A DNA stretch of 18,139 nt from JAXHUK01 sp034189725. GTDB taxonomy: Bacteria; Chloroflexota; Dehalococcoidia; SZUA-161. Below the pieces are notes generated by a model. The model saw only the letters and a program-made list of their open reading frames with translations, was not told the origin of the DNA and ran no database searches. How positions within the stretch are numbered: the first letter of the stretch is position 1; each line of letters opens with the position of its first letter. The translations under genes were made by a program, and so were the position numbers. This document shows, in pieces, positions 7,478 through 15,895 of the stretch. The stretch is from contig JAXHUK010000035.1 in the NCBI GenBank assembly GCA_034189725.1, positions 1 through 18,139 on the forward strand, read 5' to 3'.

Positions 7478-9489
7478 TACACCTTCCCGTTTAAAAGTCG
7501 TTGTGCTTCGTCCACTACGTGTTGAGCGGTCAGTCCCAAACGCTTATAGATCACCTCGGCCGGAGCAGAAGCCCCAAAACGATGTAAGCCGATAACAGCT
7601 CCTTCGAGACCTACATATCGCTCCCATCCCAGCGGCGTACCCGCCTCTATGGAGACACGTGCTCGGATGCTTGGGGGCAAGACCCGGTTGCGATACTCCA
7701 ACGGTTGAGCCTCAAAAAGTTCCCAGGATGGCATTGAGACGACGCGAGCCGAGATATTCGCCTTCTGAAGCAGCTTGCCTGCATCCAGGGCTACATGGAC
7801 CTCGGAACCGGTACCAATCAGGATGACATCAGGCGTCGCTGCTGCTTCCCATAGCACGTATGCCCCGCGTTGCAGTTCAGCAGCTGGAGCCAGTGCGCCC
7901 CTGTCTAGTATGGGCAAATTCTGGCGGCTGAGTATCAAGGATGTTGGGCCATGACGGCGCTCAAGAGCAACCCTCCAGGCTTCAACAACCTCGGTTGCAT
8001 CGGCAGGACGTATGGTCACCAGATTAGGTACCATACGCAACCCCATCAACTGCTCGATCGGCTGATGAGTCGGCCCATCTTCTCCCAGCCCAACGGAATC
8101 ATGGGTGAAGACGAATATCACCCGAATACCCATAAGTGCCGCCAGGCGTACTGGAGGACGCATGTAGTCGTAAAAAACGAGGAACGTCGACGTGTAGGGA
8201 ATACTACCACCGTGCAGTGCCATACCATTAGCTATAGAGCCCATGGAATGCTCGCGGACACCGAAATGCAGGTTGCGCCCTGTGTAGCTGCCAAAACCGA
8301 AGTCGCCTTGTTCCTTCAATAGCGTCTTCGTCGAAGGTGCAAGATCGGCAGAGCCACCCATCAAAGTATGAACCTTTTGCGCAATAGCGTTCATCACCTT
8401 CCCCGAGGCCTCGCGTGTCGCGACCGGTTTGTCCTGGGGACTGAAAAGCTCGTTCAGGGTACTATCCCAGCCATCAGGCAAATCACCACTCAGGTGTGCA
8501 TCCATTCGCCGGGCGTCATCGGGATAAGCCTGGCGATATGCTTCCAGTTTGGCCTGCCATTGCTCCTGACACTGCCGTCCTCGTTCCTGCGCCTGACGGA
8601 AATGCGTTAAGGACTCAGCAGGAACGGTGAACGCTCCATCATAAGGCCATCCTAACTTTTCCTTGGTTGAACGTACTCCCTCGACACCCAGCGGCTCGCC
8701 ATGAACCGCTGCAGTCCCGGCCTTGGGGCTGCCGTACCCGATGGTGGTTTGGCAGATAATCAAACTGGGGCGATCGGTTTCAGTTTGTGCCATGCGAACT
8801 GCTGACTCCACAGCGGATATATCCATGCCATCGATGGGGCCAACAACATGCCATCCATATGCCCGGAATCGCTGTGCTACATCCTCCGTGAACGCTATGT
8901 CCGTGTTTCCCTCAATAGATATACCGTTGTCATCATAGAGATAGATGAGCTTGCCCAATCGCAGTGTACCTGCCAAAGAAGCTGCCTCCGCGGACACCCC
9001 TTCTTCAAGATCACCGTCGGAAACAATAGCATAGGTATAGTGGTTAATCATCTCGTAGTTTGGCTGATTGAACTGCTCTGCTAACCACCTCTCGGCGATT
9101 GCCATTCCCACTCCATTGGCAAATCCCTGCCCCAGAGGACCTGTGGTCGCCTCGACACCGGGCGCAAGACCGTATTCAGGATGACCGGCTGCTTTACTGT
9201 CCCACTGTCGAAAGGCTTTAAGATCTTCAAGTGACATATCATAGCCTGTGAGATATAAGAGTGAATACAGCAGAGCCGAGGCATGACCTGCAGAGAGGAT
9301 AAACCGATCGCGGTTCGGCCACTCTGGATCACCAGGATTATGTGTCAAAATGCGATCCCACAACGCATAGGCCATTGGGGCTGCGCCCAGAGGCGCACCG
9401 GGATGACCGGAATTGGCCTGCTGCACGGCATCGATCGCCAAACAGCGGATGGTGTTGATACAGAGTTCGTCTACATTTGCTACAGTCAA
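7477..9489 (-). CDS. tkt: Transketolase
   Basis: A full-length thiamine-diphosphate transketolase (670 residues from the chosen start), moving two-carbon ketol units between sugar phosphates. Visible: SGHPGAPLG with H29, SAGHA with H69, GHPEYG with H103, TGPLGQG (117-123), the ThDP/metal motif from SDGDLEEG (157-164) to YDDN (185-188), and the FGVREHS block with the catalytic Glu. I place the start at TTG 9489: AAAGGAG sits six bases upstream and the protein begins at the usual point before the first helix. The open frame runs on to 9540, but the extra residues are unlike the family and would include the ribosome-binding site. It is the first gene of the carbon operon, behind a plausible promoter, and its stop overlaps the rpiB start. 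Confidence 0.95.
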   Translation of the reverse strand: MTVANVDELCINTIRCLAIDAVQQANSGHPGAPLGAAPMAYALWDRILTHNPGDPEWPNRDRFILSAGHASALLYSLLYLTGYDMSLEDLKAFRQWDSKAAGHPEYGLAPGVEATTGPLGQGFANGVGMAIAERWLAEQFNQPNYEMINHYTYAIVSDGDLEEGVSAEAASLAGTLRLGKLIYLYDDNGISIEGNTDIAFTEDVAQRFRAYGWHVVGPIDGMDISAVESAVRMAQTETDRPSLIICQTTIGYGSPKAGTAAVHGEPLGVEGVRSTKEKLGWPYDGAFTVPAESLTHFRQAQERGRQCQEQWQAKLEAYRQAYPDDARRMDAHLSGDLPDGWDSTLNELFSPQDKPVATREASGKVMNAIAQKVHTLMGGSADLAPSTKTLLKEQGDFGFGSYTGRNLHFGVREHSMGSIANGMALHGGSIPYTSTFLVFYDYMRPPVRLAALMGIRVIFVFTHDSVGLGEDGPTHQPIEQLMGLRMVPNLVTIRPADATEVVEAWRVALERRHGPTSLILSRQNLPILDRGALAPAAELQRGAYVLWEAAATPDVILIGTGSEVHVALDAGKLLQKANISARVVSMPSWELFEAQPLEYRNRVLPPSIRARVSIEAGTPLGWERYVGLEGAVIGLHRFGASAPAEVIYKRLGLTAQHVVDEAQRLLNGKV

Positions 9490-9502
9490 GTTATACTCCT
9501 TT
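9490..9502 (-). promoter_or_regulatory. Ribosome-binding site deciding the TTG start of transketolase
   Basis: Read on the minus strand this is AAAGGAGTATAAC followed directly by TTG. The AGGAG core is six bases from the TTG, while the upstream in-frame TTG at 9540 has nothing comparable. Confidence 0.75.
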
Positions 9503-9541
9503 GTCTCGAATCGGCCAGGTAATAAAAAGTCGGCCAACAAT

Positions 9542-9571
9542 ATTATAGGGCAAAGTTACTATTAGCTCCAA
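9542..9571 (-). promoter_or_regulatory. Putative sigma-70-type promoter for the tkt operon
   Basis: On the minus strand a perfect -10 TATAAT (9547-9542) lies 18 bases after TTGGAG (9571-9566), which matches TTGACA at three of six positions. Transcription would begin near 9535, about 45 bases before the transketolase start. A perfect TTGACA (9581-9576) lies just upstream, but at 17 bases it pairs only with a poor -10 (TAACTT). The position between the lipoprotein stop and tkt supports a promoter here. Confidence 0.5.
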
Positions 9572-9591
9572 ATATTGTCAATAGCTTGAAG

Positions 9592-10587
9592 TCAAAGGCA
9601 TATCCAGAACCACAATCCATATTCAGGCGATACTATAACTCGGACATCAGAGGGAATATGAATGTGGCTACCTGTAAAACCGGAGAAACGTCTAGCGCCG
9701 ACCTCATAGACAAATCCACAGCTACCGTATGCTTCAGCTTCATCTATTTGCTCCAGCCAATAGCTATCGACGGGCTCAGCAGTGACTATGCTCTCGTACC
9801 AGGTCAGCTTGAGACGTGATAGTTCCCCCTGTTCTGCCAGACTCAGAACGACATCCATGGCCGTTACGACACCGGGGTGCAGAACATCATCCCGAAGATC
9901 ATGAGCAGTCACCTCTACATCCTGGAATGTCCGTACACTGCCAGGGCTCTCAATAACCACATCGGGGATAATAACTATTCCGCTGTTGTGTGACAGCCTT
10001 GCCACTTCCTCCTGAAAAGCGTGATTGATGCTCACTAAACGCTCGCTCTGTTCCTGGAACAGCCGAATATAAGTGTTATCTTTATAGGGGTACATATCCA
10101 TGCGGAAGGCATTCGGTTCACGCCATCCATTTGAATAGTACGCCTCATACCACCACTCTCCCATGCCGTTGATAGTATCGATCACGTGGGTATCCATGCT
10201 TTCATCAAAATGATAATCCAGATCAATGTCACCGCGATCTGCCAAATGAACAACTATGTCAAACAGCGAAAAATGACCCGGTTGAAAGATATCGGGACGG
10301 AGCGTTTCCACCTCACTTGAGTCAAATACGAATTCACCAATAATCTCAATCCGAATCATTCCCATTCCTGCAGGCAAACTCCCCTCGTGAGATACAGATG
10401 GTTTCCATTCGCCCCCTTCGGTGGGCAGGTTATAGCTAGAGGAAGTAGAAGTATCACCCGAATCAACCGGCGTTTCCGAAACACATGAGACAAGCGTTAC
10501 GGAGACAATTACTATGAGAAAAAGAAAGGTAACACCATTCGCATATCGCTTGTTAAGAAATAATCGGGCTGCCGGATTCTTTATCAT
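9592..10587 (-). CDS. Predicted lipoprotein with internally duplicated domain, function unknown
   Basis: A 331-residue protein with a lipoprotein signal: basic residues, a hydrophobic stretch (about 18-33) and a lipobox LVSC with C35 as the lipidated cysteine. A Ser/Thr-rich linker (about 43-55) follows. Two similar units can be seen at about 96-130 and 229-265, sharing the pattern LRxD...PG....DxVxxLAxxGxL, each followed by an aromatic-rich segment (EWWYEAYYSNGW in the first). This recalls DUF4430-like extracellular domains, but I do not assign it firmly. The ATG is forced, since an in-frame stop lies six codons upstream; no good ribosome-binding site is seen. It sits between EgtD and the carbon operon and is not obviously tied to either. 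Probably membrane-anchored and exposed outside the cell. Confidence 0.7.
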   Translation of the reverse strand: MIKNPAARLFLNKRYANGVTFLFLIVIVSVTLVSCVSETPVDSGDTSTSSSYNLPTEGGEWKPSVSHEGSLPAGMGMIRIEIIGEFVFDSSEVETLRPDIFQPGHFSLFDIVVHLADRGDIDLDYHFDESMDTHVIDTINGMGEWWYEAYYSNGWREPNAFRMDMYPYKDNTYIRLFQEQSERLVSINHAFQEEVARLSHNSGIVIIPDVVIESPGSVRTFQDVEVTAHDLRDDVLHPGVVTAMDVVLSLAEQGELSRLKLTWYESIVTAEPVDSYWLEQIDEAEAYGSCGFVYEVGARRFSGFTGSHIHIPSDVRVIVSPEYGLWFWICL

Positions 10588-10750
10588 GACAGTAAACGCA
10601 ATCTATTCCGTGACAAATTTTGTGTAGAAATTTCAACATCAGGTTCGCCGACGAGAGATTAGCAGCATCCAGGATAGGACCCACATGCTCCGTTACCCCT
10701 TGAGCATAAGGCGACTCATCGGAAAGGAGTAGAATGACAGATTTAAGATG
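10553..10750 (-). pseudogene. Possible c-type cytochrome remnant with CxxCH motif
   Basis: A 65-codon minus-strand open frame between stops, without an ATG near its beginning; the best start would be GTG or the internal ATG. It reads a plausible amphipathic stretch (LMLKFLHKICHGIDCVYCHD) ending in CVYCH (10600-10586), a haem c attachment motif, and stops eleven residues later. Its end overlaps the first codons of the lipoprotein in another frame. Leader and single-haem proteins often have a helix before CxxCH, so this could be a decayed cytochrome. With only one motif in a short frame, chance is a real alternative. Confidence 0.25.
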
Positions 10751-10771
10751 CTATGGATATGTGCCTGTCAA
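10743..10771 (-). promoter_or_regulatory. Weak promoter candidate upstream of the lipoprotein
   Basis: A perfect -35 TTGACA (10771-10766, minus strand) is followed after 17 bases by TCTTAA, which matches the -10 consensus at only three positions. It lies in the 213-base gap between EgtD and the lipoprotein. Apart from this and the CxxCH frame, I see nothing else in that gap, including no intrinsic terminator after EgtD. Confidence 0.3.
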
Positions 10772-10800
10772 GCGTGCTTCGTTTACCGCTAAATGCAGTT

Positions 10801-11760
10801 TTAGTGAATAGACGGAACCATTTCTACAATGGAAAACCAGCCGTTAGGGTCCGAATGCCAGTTCTCGACGTTCAAATTAGCCTGTCTGGCCATATCTTCG
10901 ATGCTCTTCCTGGTAAATTTCCTCGAATTCTCTGTATGTATAGTTTCACCTTCATGGAACTCTATCTGTTCTCCGATAGATTCTATATTCACTGAAAAGT
11001 CGCACTTAGCACGCAAGTGCATCTCAATTCGATCATGTTCGTCATTGTAGAAGGCCAGATGATCGAAACAGGAAGAATCGAAATCAGCATTCAATTCATT
11101 ATTCAATACACTCAATATATTCTTATTAAACTCAGAAGTGGTCCCCTGGGCATCATTGTAGGCAGATTCTAAAGTCTCTCTGGATTTGACCATATCAAAG
11201 CCAATCAAGAGTCTATCTTCCCATTTCATGTTCTCAGAGACACTCTGTAAAAAGGATATGCTCTCCTCTTTTTCCATGTTGCCTATCGTGCTTCCCAAAA
11301 AACAGAACATAAGGGGATACTCAGTCGGAACCAAATCCAGCTGGGAGGTAAAATCAGCCACTATTCCGAGCACCTGCAACTCGGGATACCTTTCGATCAA
11401 GTCCAGAGATGCTTCTATCACCGCTGACTCGCTGATATCTACGGGAATATAGCGTAAAGTAGCCCTATTGGTTTTACCGGCCGCATCCAGCAGGACCCGT
11501 ATCTTCACGTTGGCACCAGAACCAAGTTCCACAAGCTCTTTGTGGTTAAATCCTCCCATCAGTTCCGGCGCGATATCCTCCAGAATCGATAGTTCGGTTC
11601 GGGTTGGGTAATACTCAGGAAGACAACAGATATCTTCGAAAAGTTTCGAGCCGCTAGCATCATAGAGATACTTGCACGGCAAGTATTTCTGAGAAGCTGT
11701 CAGTCCTTCTCGTACATCTTTCGCAATAGTACCGTTGTATTCCTCGTCCACAAAGTTCAT
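10801..11760 (-). CDS. egtD: EgtD-type L-histidine N-alpha-methyltransferase
   Basis: A SAM-dependent methyltransferase of the EgtD family, which trimethylates histidine to hercynine, the first step to ergothioneine. In a 319-residue numbering: YLPCKYLYDASGSKLFEDI (26-44), LPEYYPTRTE (47-56), SAM motif LVELGSGAN (76-84), FLGSTIGN ending in N161, FNKNIL (211-216), and THTEN-like IHTENSRKF with E277 and S279. N161, E277 and S279 match positions that in mycobacterial EgtD (N166, E282, S284) bind the histidine amino group. From ATG 11760 the length matches the family's ~320 residues. The open frame extends to 11910, overlapping the upstream fusion gene; an ATG at 11859, eleven bases after that gene's stop, is the main alternative. 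No start has a strong ribosome-binding site. It follows directly after the synthase-like fusion, which supports a shared pathway. Confidence 0.9.
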   Translation of the reverse strand: MNFVDEEYNGTIAKDVREGLTASQKYLPCKYLYDASGSKLFEDICCLPEYYPTRTELSILEDIAPELMGGFNHKELVELGSGANVKIRVLLDAAGKTNRATLRYIPVDISESAVIEASLDLIERYPELQVLGIVADFTSQLDLVPTEYPLMFCFLGSTIGNMEKEESISFLQSVSENMKWEDRLLIGFDMVKSRETLESAYNDAQGTTSEFNKNILSVLNNELNADFDSSCFDHLAFYNDEHDRIEMHLRAKCDFSVNIESIGEQIEFHEGETIHTENSRKFTRKSIEDMARQANLNVENWHSDPNGWFSIVEMVPSIH

Positions 11761-11869
11761 GATCTCGAACAATCCCGACGTCGACCTGTGGACCTTTTTT
11801 GAGTATCTCATAGCTGCTTGAATCCTTCCATCATCTTTTTTTATCAAACCTAGCAACATGTTACCAAAT

Positions 11870-14800
11870 CTAGCGACATGAAACAAAACGTATGGTTTCT
11901 TTCGTCTCATGAAGTGCCTGGTTGAGAGTTACAACTGTGCGGTCAATTTCTTCATCCGTAGTCTCCAATCCAAGCGAGAAACGGACAGCACAATGCGCTT
12001 CCTCCTCAGATAGCCCCATCGATGTTAACGAATAAGAAGGCTCAGGGGAACCTGCACGGCAAGCAGAACCTGAAGAAATAGCGATCCCCTTCTGGTCGAG
12101 AGCGAGAACCAGTGACTCTCCCCGAATACCGGGTAGCGTTACATTCAGGGTATTCGGGAGACGCTCTTCCCCATGACCATTCAGTTTCATATCGGGGACA
12201 AGCACGTGAATTTCTCTCTCCAGCCTGTCACGCAACTCCCGCACGTGACTCATCCGGGAAATGTGACCGATAGCCAGATCAGCAGCCCTGCCAAGCCCGA
12301 CTATCCCTATCACGTTCTCGGTTCCGGCGCGTAATCCACTCTCCTGATGCCCGCCGCTCACCAGGGGATCCAGTGTAACACCTTTGCGCACATATAAAGC
12401 ACCGGTACCTTTTGGGCCATGAAACTTGTGCCCCGAAATTGTCAGCAGATCCACTCCTAGATCATCGATATCCAGGAGCACCTTTCCCACCGCCTGCACA
12501 CTATCCGTATGGAAAACTACGCCCTTTTCTCTGGATATACCCGCTAATTCAGCGATAGGCTGTATGGTTCCTGTTTCATTATTGGCCAGCATTATACTGA
12601 CCAGACAGGTCTTTTCCGTGATAGCAGCAATAAGGTCTTCCGGGCGTACTCTTCCATAACTATCCACAGGCAAATATGTTACTGGGAATCCGTGGTCTTC
12701 CAGCCAGCGACAGGAGTTCAATACTGAGGGGTGCTCGATTGCGCTGGTTATAATGTGATTCCTGTTATGAGCACTGGCGAAGGCCACCCCCTTAATCGCA
12801 AGATTATTTGCCTCCGAACCTCCACTGGTAAATATAATGCGTCGTGCGGTACAATTGACCAGCAAAGCTACACTCCTGCGTGCAGTCTCGATCGCAGTAC
12901 GAGCCTCTTTACCAGCGGAGTAGATACTCGAAGGATTCCCGTAACTCTCCAGGAAACCGATCATTGCTTCTTTCACTTCCGGAGCGATGGGTGTAGTAGC
13001 ATTGTGATCGAGATAAATTCTGCGATTACTCTGATTTCGAGCAATCGTATCATCGAGCGTATATTCACTCAATCCACCGATAGCGCCTGTAGTACCGTTA
13101 GACACCTTACTGACATTGCACAGCAAGGCTTTATATACAGGGAATCCAGAAATCGGATCATACCGTTGAATATCGGTCAGTTCATTGATACACGCATTGC
13201 GCCACGCCTTTGGCCCCAGAGCACCCCCACCCGATCCGTTGGCCTCAATAGCACCCCTTACGATGTCATCAGTAACAAAGGCATACATTCCAACGTGTCC
13301 TCTCTTCGTTACAATGTTAACGAAGTCACCATGCTCGATACCTCGCTCCTGAGCATCGAGTGAATTGATCATCACCGTAGGTACAGGTTTTTCCCTGCTC
13401 AGACCGGGAATTGTATGATGCAAGGTATGCAGATCGATATTCGAACGAGCCCCTGAATTAAAGATGAGCGGGAACTGCCTGGCAAGCCCTGGTTGAGAGA
13501 AAGGCCCTTCTCCCGGTTCAACGTAGACAGGCAATGAATCATAGCCGTGCTCCTCCAGGATCGAGGACGCGATCTCGAACTTACCCGACGGTGTCTCAAA
13601 GCCAGGTTGCCCGTCCTTCCGCAGCAAGCCCTTTTCCCACTTCTTGTACTGCATCATTACCGTAGGAACACGCACTATACCGCCCGCAGCGCACACATCT
13701 TCGGGTGTAAATTGAGAATCCTTGAGCACTCTTGAAAGCAGTTGCTCCGTATTCTGCGGGTAGAGATGGCCGTAACCCAACCGCCGGGCGAGTTCAGCAA
13801 GAATCATGAAATCACTTCTCGCCTCGCCGACGGGTTCAATGACCTGTTCCCTGATTCTGAACATGGGGCCGTATACCATATACGATTCTATCTCATAGTA
13901 GGTTGCTGCGGGTAATAGAATGTCGGCATATGCCGCATCAGCAGTGAGCTGGCGATCTATACATACCAAGAAATCCAGTCCCTTGAGCGTCTCCCGCCAC
14001 ACAGCGGATTGTGGCCAGGAGGTAATGATGGAGGCACCCAGGCTGATAAGCAGACGGATAGGATATGGTTTGTGGTTCAGGACTGCTTCAGGGAGAATGT
14101 TAGCGTGAAATTCACCCCGATAGTTGGTATAAATCGGGAAATTGTTGTATCCCGCTGCTTTTCGGACATCGGGATTCGGTATCAGCCCTTCACGGTTAAT
14201 GGGGAATTTATTCTGGGCCATACTGAAGCAGTGTCCGCCGGGAACATCGAGTTGACCCGCAAGAGCCCACAGCACCATTGTTGCACGAATGGCTTGAACC
14301 CCGCCATCGCTGTATTCGAGACCGCTATACATGACAGGCGCTACTCCACTCGTCGTTGCCATTCTCCGTGCGAGAGACCTGACCGTATCGGCGGGAACGC
14401 CAGTGATATTCTCTACAACCTCCGGCCTGAAATGTTGAACGTAGCGGTTGAAATCATCAAAGCCGACGGTCCAGGAATTGACAAAATCCTCATCATATAA
14501 CTCTTCTTCAATAATCACATTGCACATTCCGAGAGCAAGTGCGCCATCTGTGCCCGGGCGAATTGGCACCCACTGGGCATTCGAGTATTTGGCCATTACC
14601 GTTTTCCGTGGGTCTATCACCACGATCTCGGCTCCCCGCTTATGTGCCTCCTCGATCCTGATGAAATCGTGGGGAGGACAATGTGCTGCGGGATTCTTCC
14701 CCCAGATCACGATAAGTTTGGCGTTCTCAATATCAGAGAACATATTGATGAACATACCCCCCATCGTAACATGAGGGGCAATCATAGCAAATGCTACATA

Positions 14801-15256
14801 ACAGAGTGCACCGACTCCGAGGGTATTTGGAGAGCCAAAGGGAAATAAAACGCTCGCCGCTGATGAGACCGCTACACCTGCCGGCTGGTAGATATCACAA
14901 AAAGCCTGTTCGAAACTCCCGCTGCCAGTATAGATTGCGGTCGCTTCTGGACCCGACTCATCCTTGATTTGATCGAGCCTGGCCACTATCGTCTCATACG
15001 CTTCGTCCCAGGAAATCCGCTCGAACTCATAGGTGCCCTTGGGTCCCGTGCGTTTCATCGGATAGAGAAGGCGATCCTTGGAATATACGATACTCGGTGA
15101 ATTCTCACCCACCCTGCATAACGCCCCCATATCCGATGTCTCATCAGCACGAACACTCTTGAGCTTACCATCACTATCATAGGTGACAATAACCCAGCAT
15201 CCGGCCGCACAGACCCCGCATATTGCCTGCTTTTCATTGCTTTTGAGAGCTACCAT
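11870..15256 (-). CDS. Molybdopterin oxidoreductase-cysteine desulfurase fusion; candidate metallopterin-dependent ergothioneine synthase
   Basis: A 1128-residue, unbroken two-domain protein. Residues 1 to ~715 are a DMSO-reductase-family Mo/W-bisPGD oxidoreductase: one [4Fe-4S] site (C13, C16, C20, C47), GSPNTLGVGALCYVA with C152 as the likely metal ligand, and IWGKNPA and VIDPRKT cofactor-binding segments. No twin-arginine signal is seen, so it is cytoplasmic. A ~29-residue linker leads to residues 745-1128, a complete IscS/NifS-type cysteine desulfurase: YLDHNATTP, IEHPSVLN, the PLP lysine K944 (SGHKFHGPKG) and the persulfide cysteine C1066 (SSGSACRAG). EgtD follows directly. As I recall, a fusion of this kind in Caldithrix abyssi converts trimethylhistidine to ergothioneine using cysteine sulfur. 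The activity here is inferred from architecture and neighbourhood. Start ATG 15256 has GAGAGGG upstream. Confidence 0.9.
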   Translation of the reverse strand: MVALKSNEKQAICGVCAAGCWVIVTYDSDGKLKSVRADETSDMGALCRVGENSPSIVYSKDRLLYPMKRTGPKGTYEFERISWDEAYETIVARLDQIKDESGPEATAIYTGSGSFEQAFCDIYQPAGVAVSSAASVLFPFGSPNTLGVGALCYVAFAMIAPHVTMGGMFINMFSDIENAKLIVIWGKNPAAHCPPHDFIRIEEAHKRGAEIVVIDPRKTVMAKYSNAQWVPIRPGTDGALALGMCNVIIEEELYDEDFVNSWTVGFDDFNRYVQHFRPEVVENITGVPADTVRSLARRMATTSGVAPVMYSGLEYSDGGVQAIRATMVLWALAGQLDVPGGHCFSMAQNKFPINREGLIPNPDVRKAAGYNNFPIYTNYRGEFHANILPEAVLNHKPYPIRLLISLGASIITSWPQSAVWRETLKGLDFLVCIDRQLTADAAYADILLPAATYYEIESYMVYGPMFRIREQVIEPVGEARSDFMILAELARRLGYGHLYPQNTEQLLSRVLKDSQFTPEDVCAAGGIVRVPTVMMQYKKWEKGLLRKDGQPGFETPSGKFEIASSILEEHGYDSLPVYVEPGEGPFSQPGLARQFPLIFNSGARSNIDLHTLHHTIPGLSREKPVPTVMINSLDAQERGIEHGDFVNIVTKRGHVGMYAFVTDDIVRGAIEANGSGGGALGPKAWRNACINELTDIQRYDPISGFPVYKALLCNVSKVSNGTTGAIGGLSEYTLDDTIARNQSNRRIYLDHNATTPIAPEVKEAMIGFLESYGNPSSIYSAGKEARTAIETARRSVALLVNCTARRIIFTSGGSEANNLAIKGVAFASAHNRNHIITSAIEHPSVLNSCRWLEDHGFPVTYLPVDSYGRVRPEDLIAAITEKTCLVSIMLANNETGTIQPIAELAGISREKGVVFHTDSVQAVGKVLLDIDDLGVDLLTISGHKFHGPKGTGALYVRKGVTLDPLVSGGHQESGLRAGTENVIGIVGLGRAADLAIGHISRMSHVRELRDRLEREIHVLVPDMKLNGHGEERLPNTLNVTLPGIRGESLVLALDQKGIAISSGSACRAGSPEPSYSLTSMGLSEEEAHCAVRFSLGLETTDEEIDRTVVTLNQALHETKETIRFVSCR

Positions 15257-15299
15257 AGTACAGCCCTCTCCGCCATAGTGAGTTCGAATACCCCTGACA

Positions 15300-15881
15300 T
15301 CAGTAGGGTAATGCTCTTTTTGCTCTTGCCTCCTTCAGTGCAACTGCATACCATTCCAGCTCGTTCAGGAACTGTTGAATAAACTCGTGGGTTTTAGGAT
15401 TTAATGGTTCACCTTCTTCGGTAAAGGCATCCTGAACTCGCGGTATGGGAAACAGTGTTGGGATAGTTACCGTCCCGATCTCGGCCAGGAATGCCCGCAA
15501 CTGCATTGCTGCCCTAACCCCACCAAACATTCCCCCGGAGTAACACACTATCCCCGAAGGCCGGAAAAAGTACTCCTCCAAAAAATGATCCATGAGATTG
15601 GTCAAGGGTGGAGGGATACTGTGATTATACTCACCGCTTACTACCACAAATGCATCTGCGTTACGTATCATCCCGGCCAGTGTTTCGAGGGGCTCAGGGG
15701 CTTTGCCTGCTTCGTATTCTTTATACATCCAGTCCAGTAGCGGCAATTTGTATTCAAGGGGATCGATCAACTTTACATCATGACCACGTGCTTTCAACGT
15801 ATTCACCACGAACTTCGCCGCTTTGATTCCCTGTCGCTCGCTTCGAACCGAGCCGTAGAACACCACAGTATTCAGTGCCAT
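15300..15881 (-). CDS. NAD(P)H-dependent FMN reductase-family flavoprotein
   Basis: A 193-residue flavodoxin-like protein of the NADPH-dependent FMN reductase family. The FMN phosphate loop GSVRSERQG (10-18) follows the first strand, and SGEYNHSIPPPLTNLMDH (82-99) is the typical isoalloxazine-side segment with EYNHS. CYSGGMFGG (113-121) fits the next cofactor loop. It would use NAD(P)H to reduce flavin, quinone or a partner protein in the cytoplasm. GAGGAGG (15892-15886) gives a strong ribosome-binding site before the ATG. It is 43 bases upstream of the molybdopterin-desulfurase fusion in the same direction, so co-transcription is likely and a redox-partner role is possible. The family is broad, so the true electron acceptor cannot be told from sequence. 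Confidence 0.88.
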   Translation of the reverse strand: MALNTVVFYGSVRSERQGIKAAKFVVNTLKARGHDVKLIDPLEYKLPLLDWMYKEYEAGKAPEPLETLAGMIRNADAFVVVSGEYNHSIPPPLTNLMDHFLEEYFFRPSGIVCYSGGMFGGVRAAMQLRAFLAEIGTVTIPTLFPIPRVQDAFTEEGEPLNPKTHEFIQQFLNELEWYAVALKEARAKRALPY

Positions 15882-15895
15882 AGCACCTCCTCAAA

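Noticed and set aside
9490..9540. Longer transketolase start at TTG 9540
   Set aside because: It would place the strong AGGAG inside the coding region and adds residues not seen in the family.
9576..9581. Perfect TTGACA as the -35 box of the tkt promoter
   Set aside because: Its distance to TATAAT is 28 bases, too long, and the -10 at the right distance is poor. TTGGAG with an 18-base spacer fits better.
12731..13363. 210-codon plus-strand open frame
   Set aside because: It lies fully antisense to the molybdopterin-desulfurase fusion, whose motifs are clear, and its translation shows no family signature.
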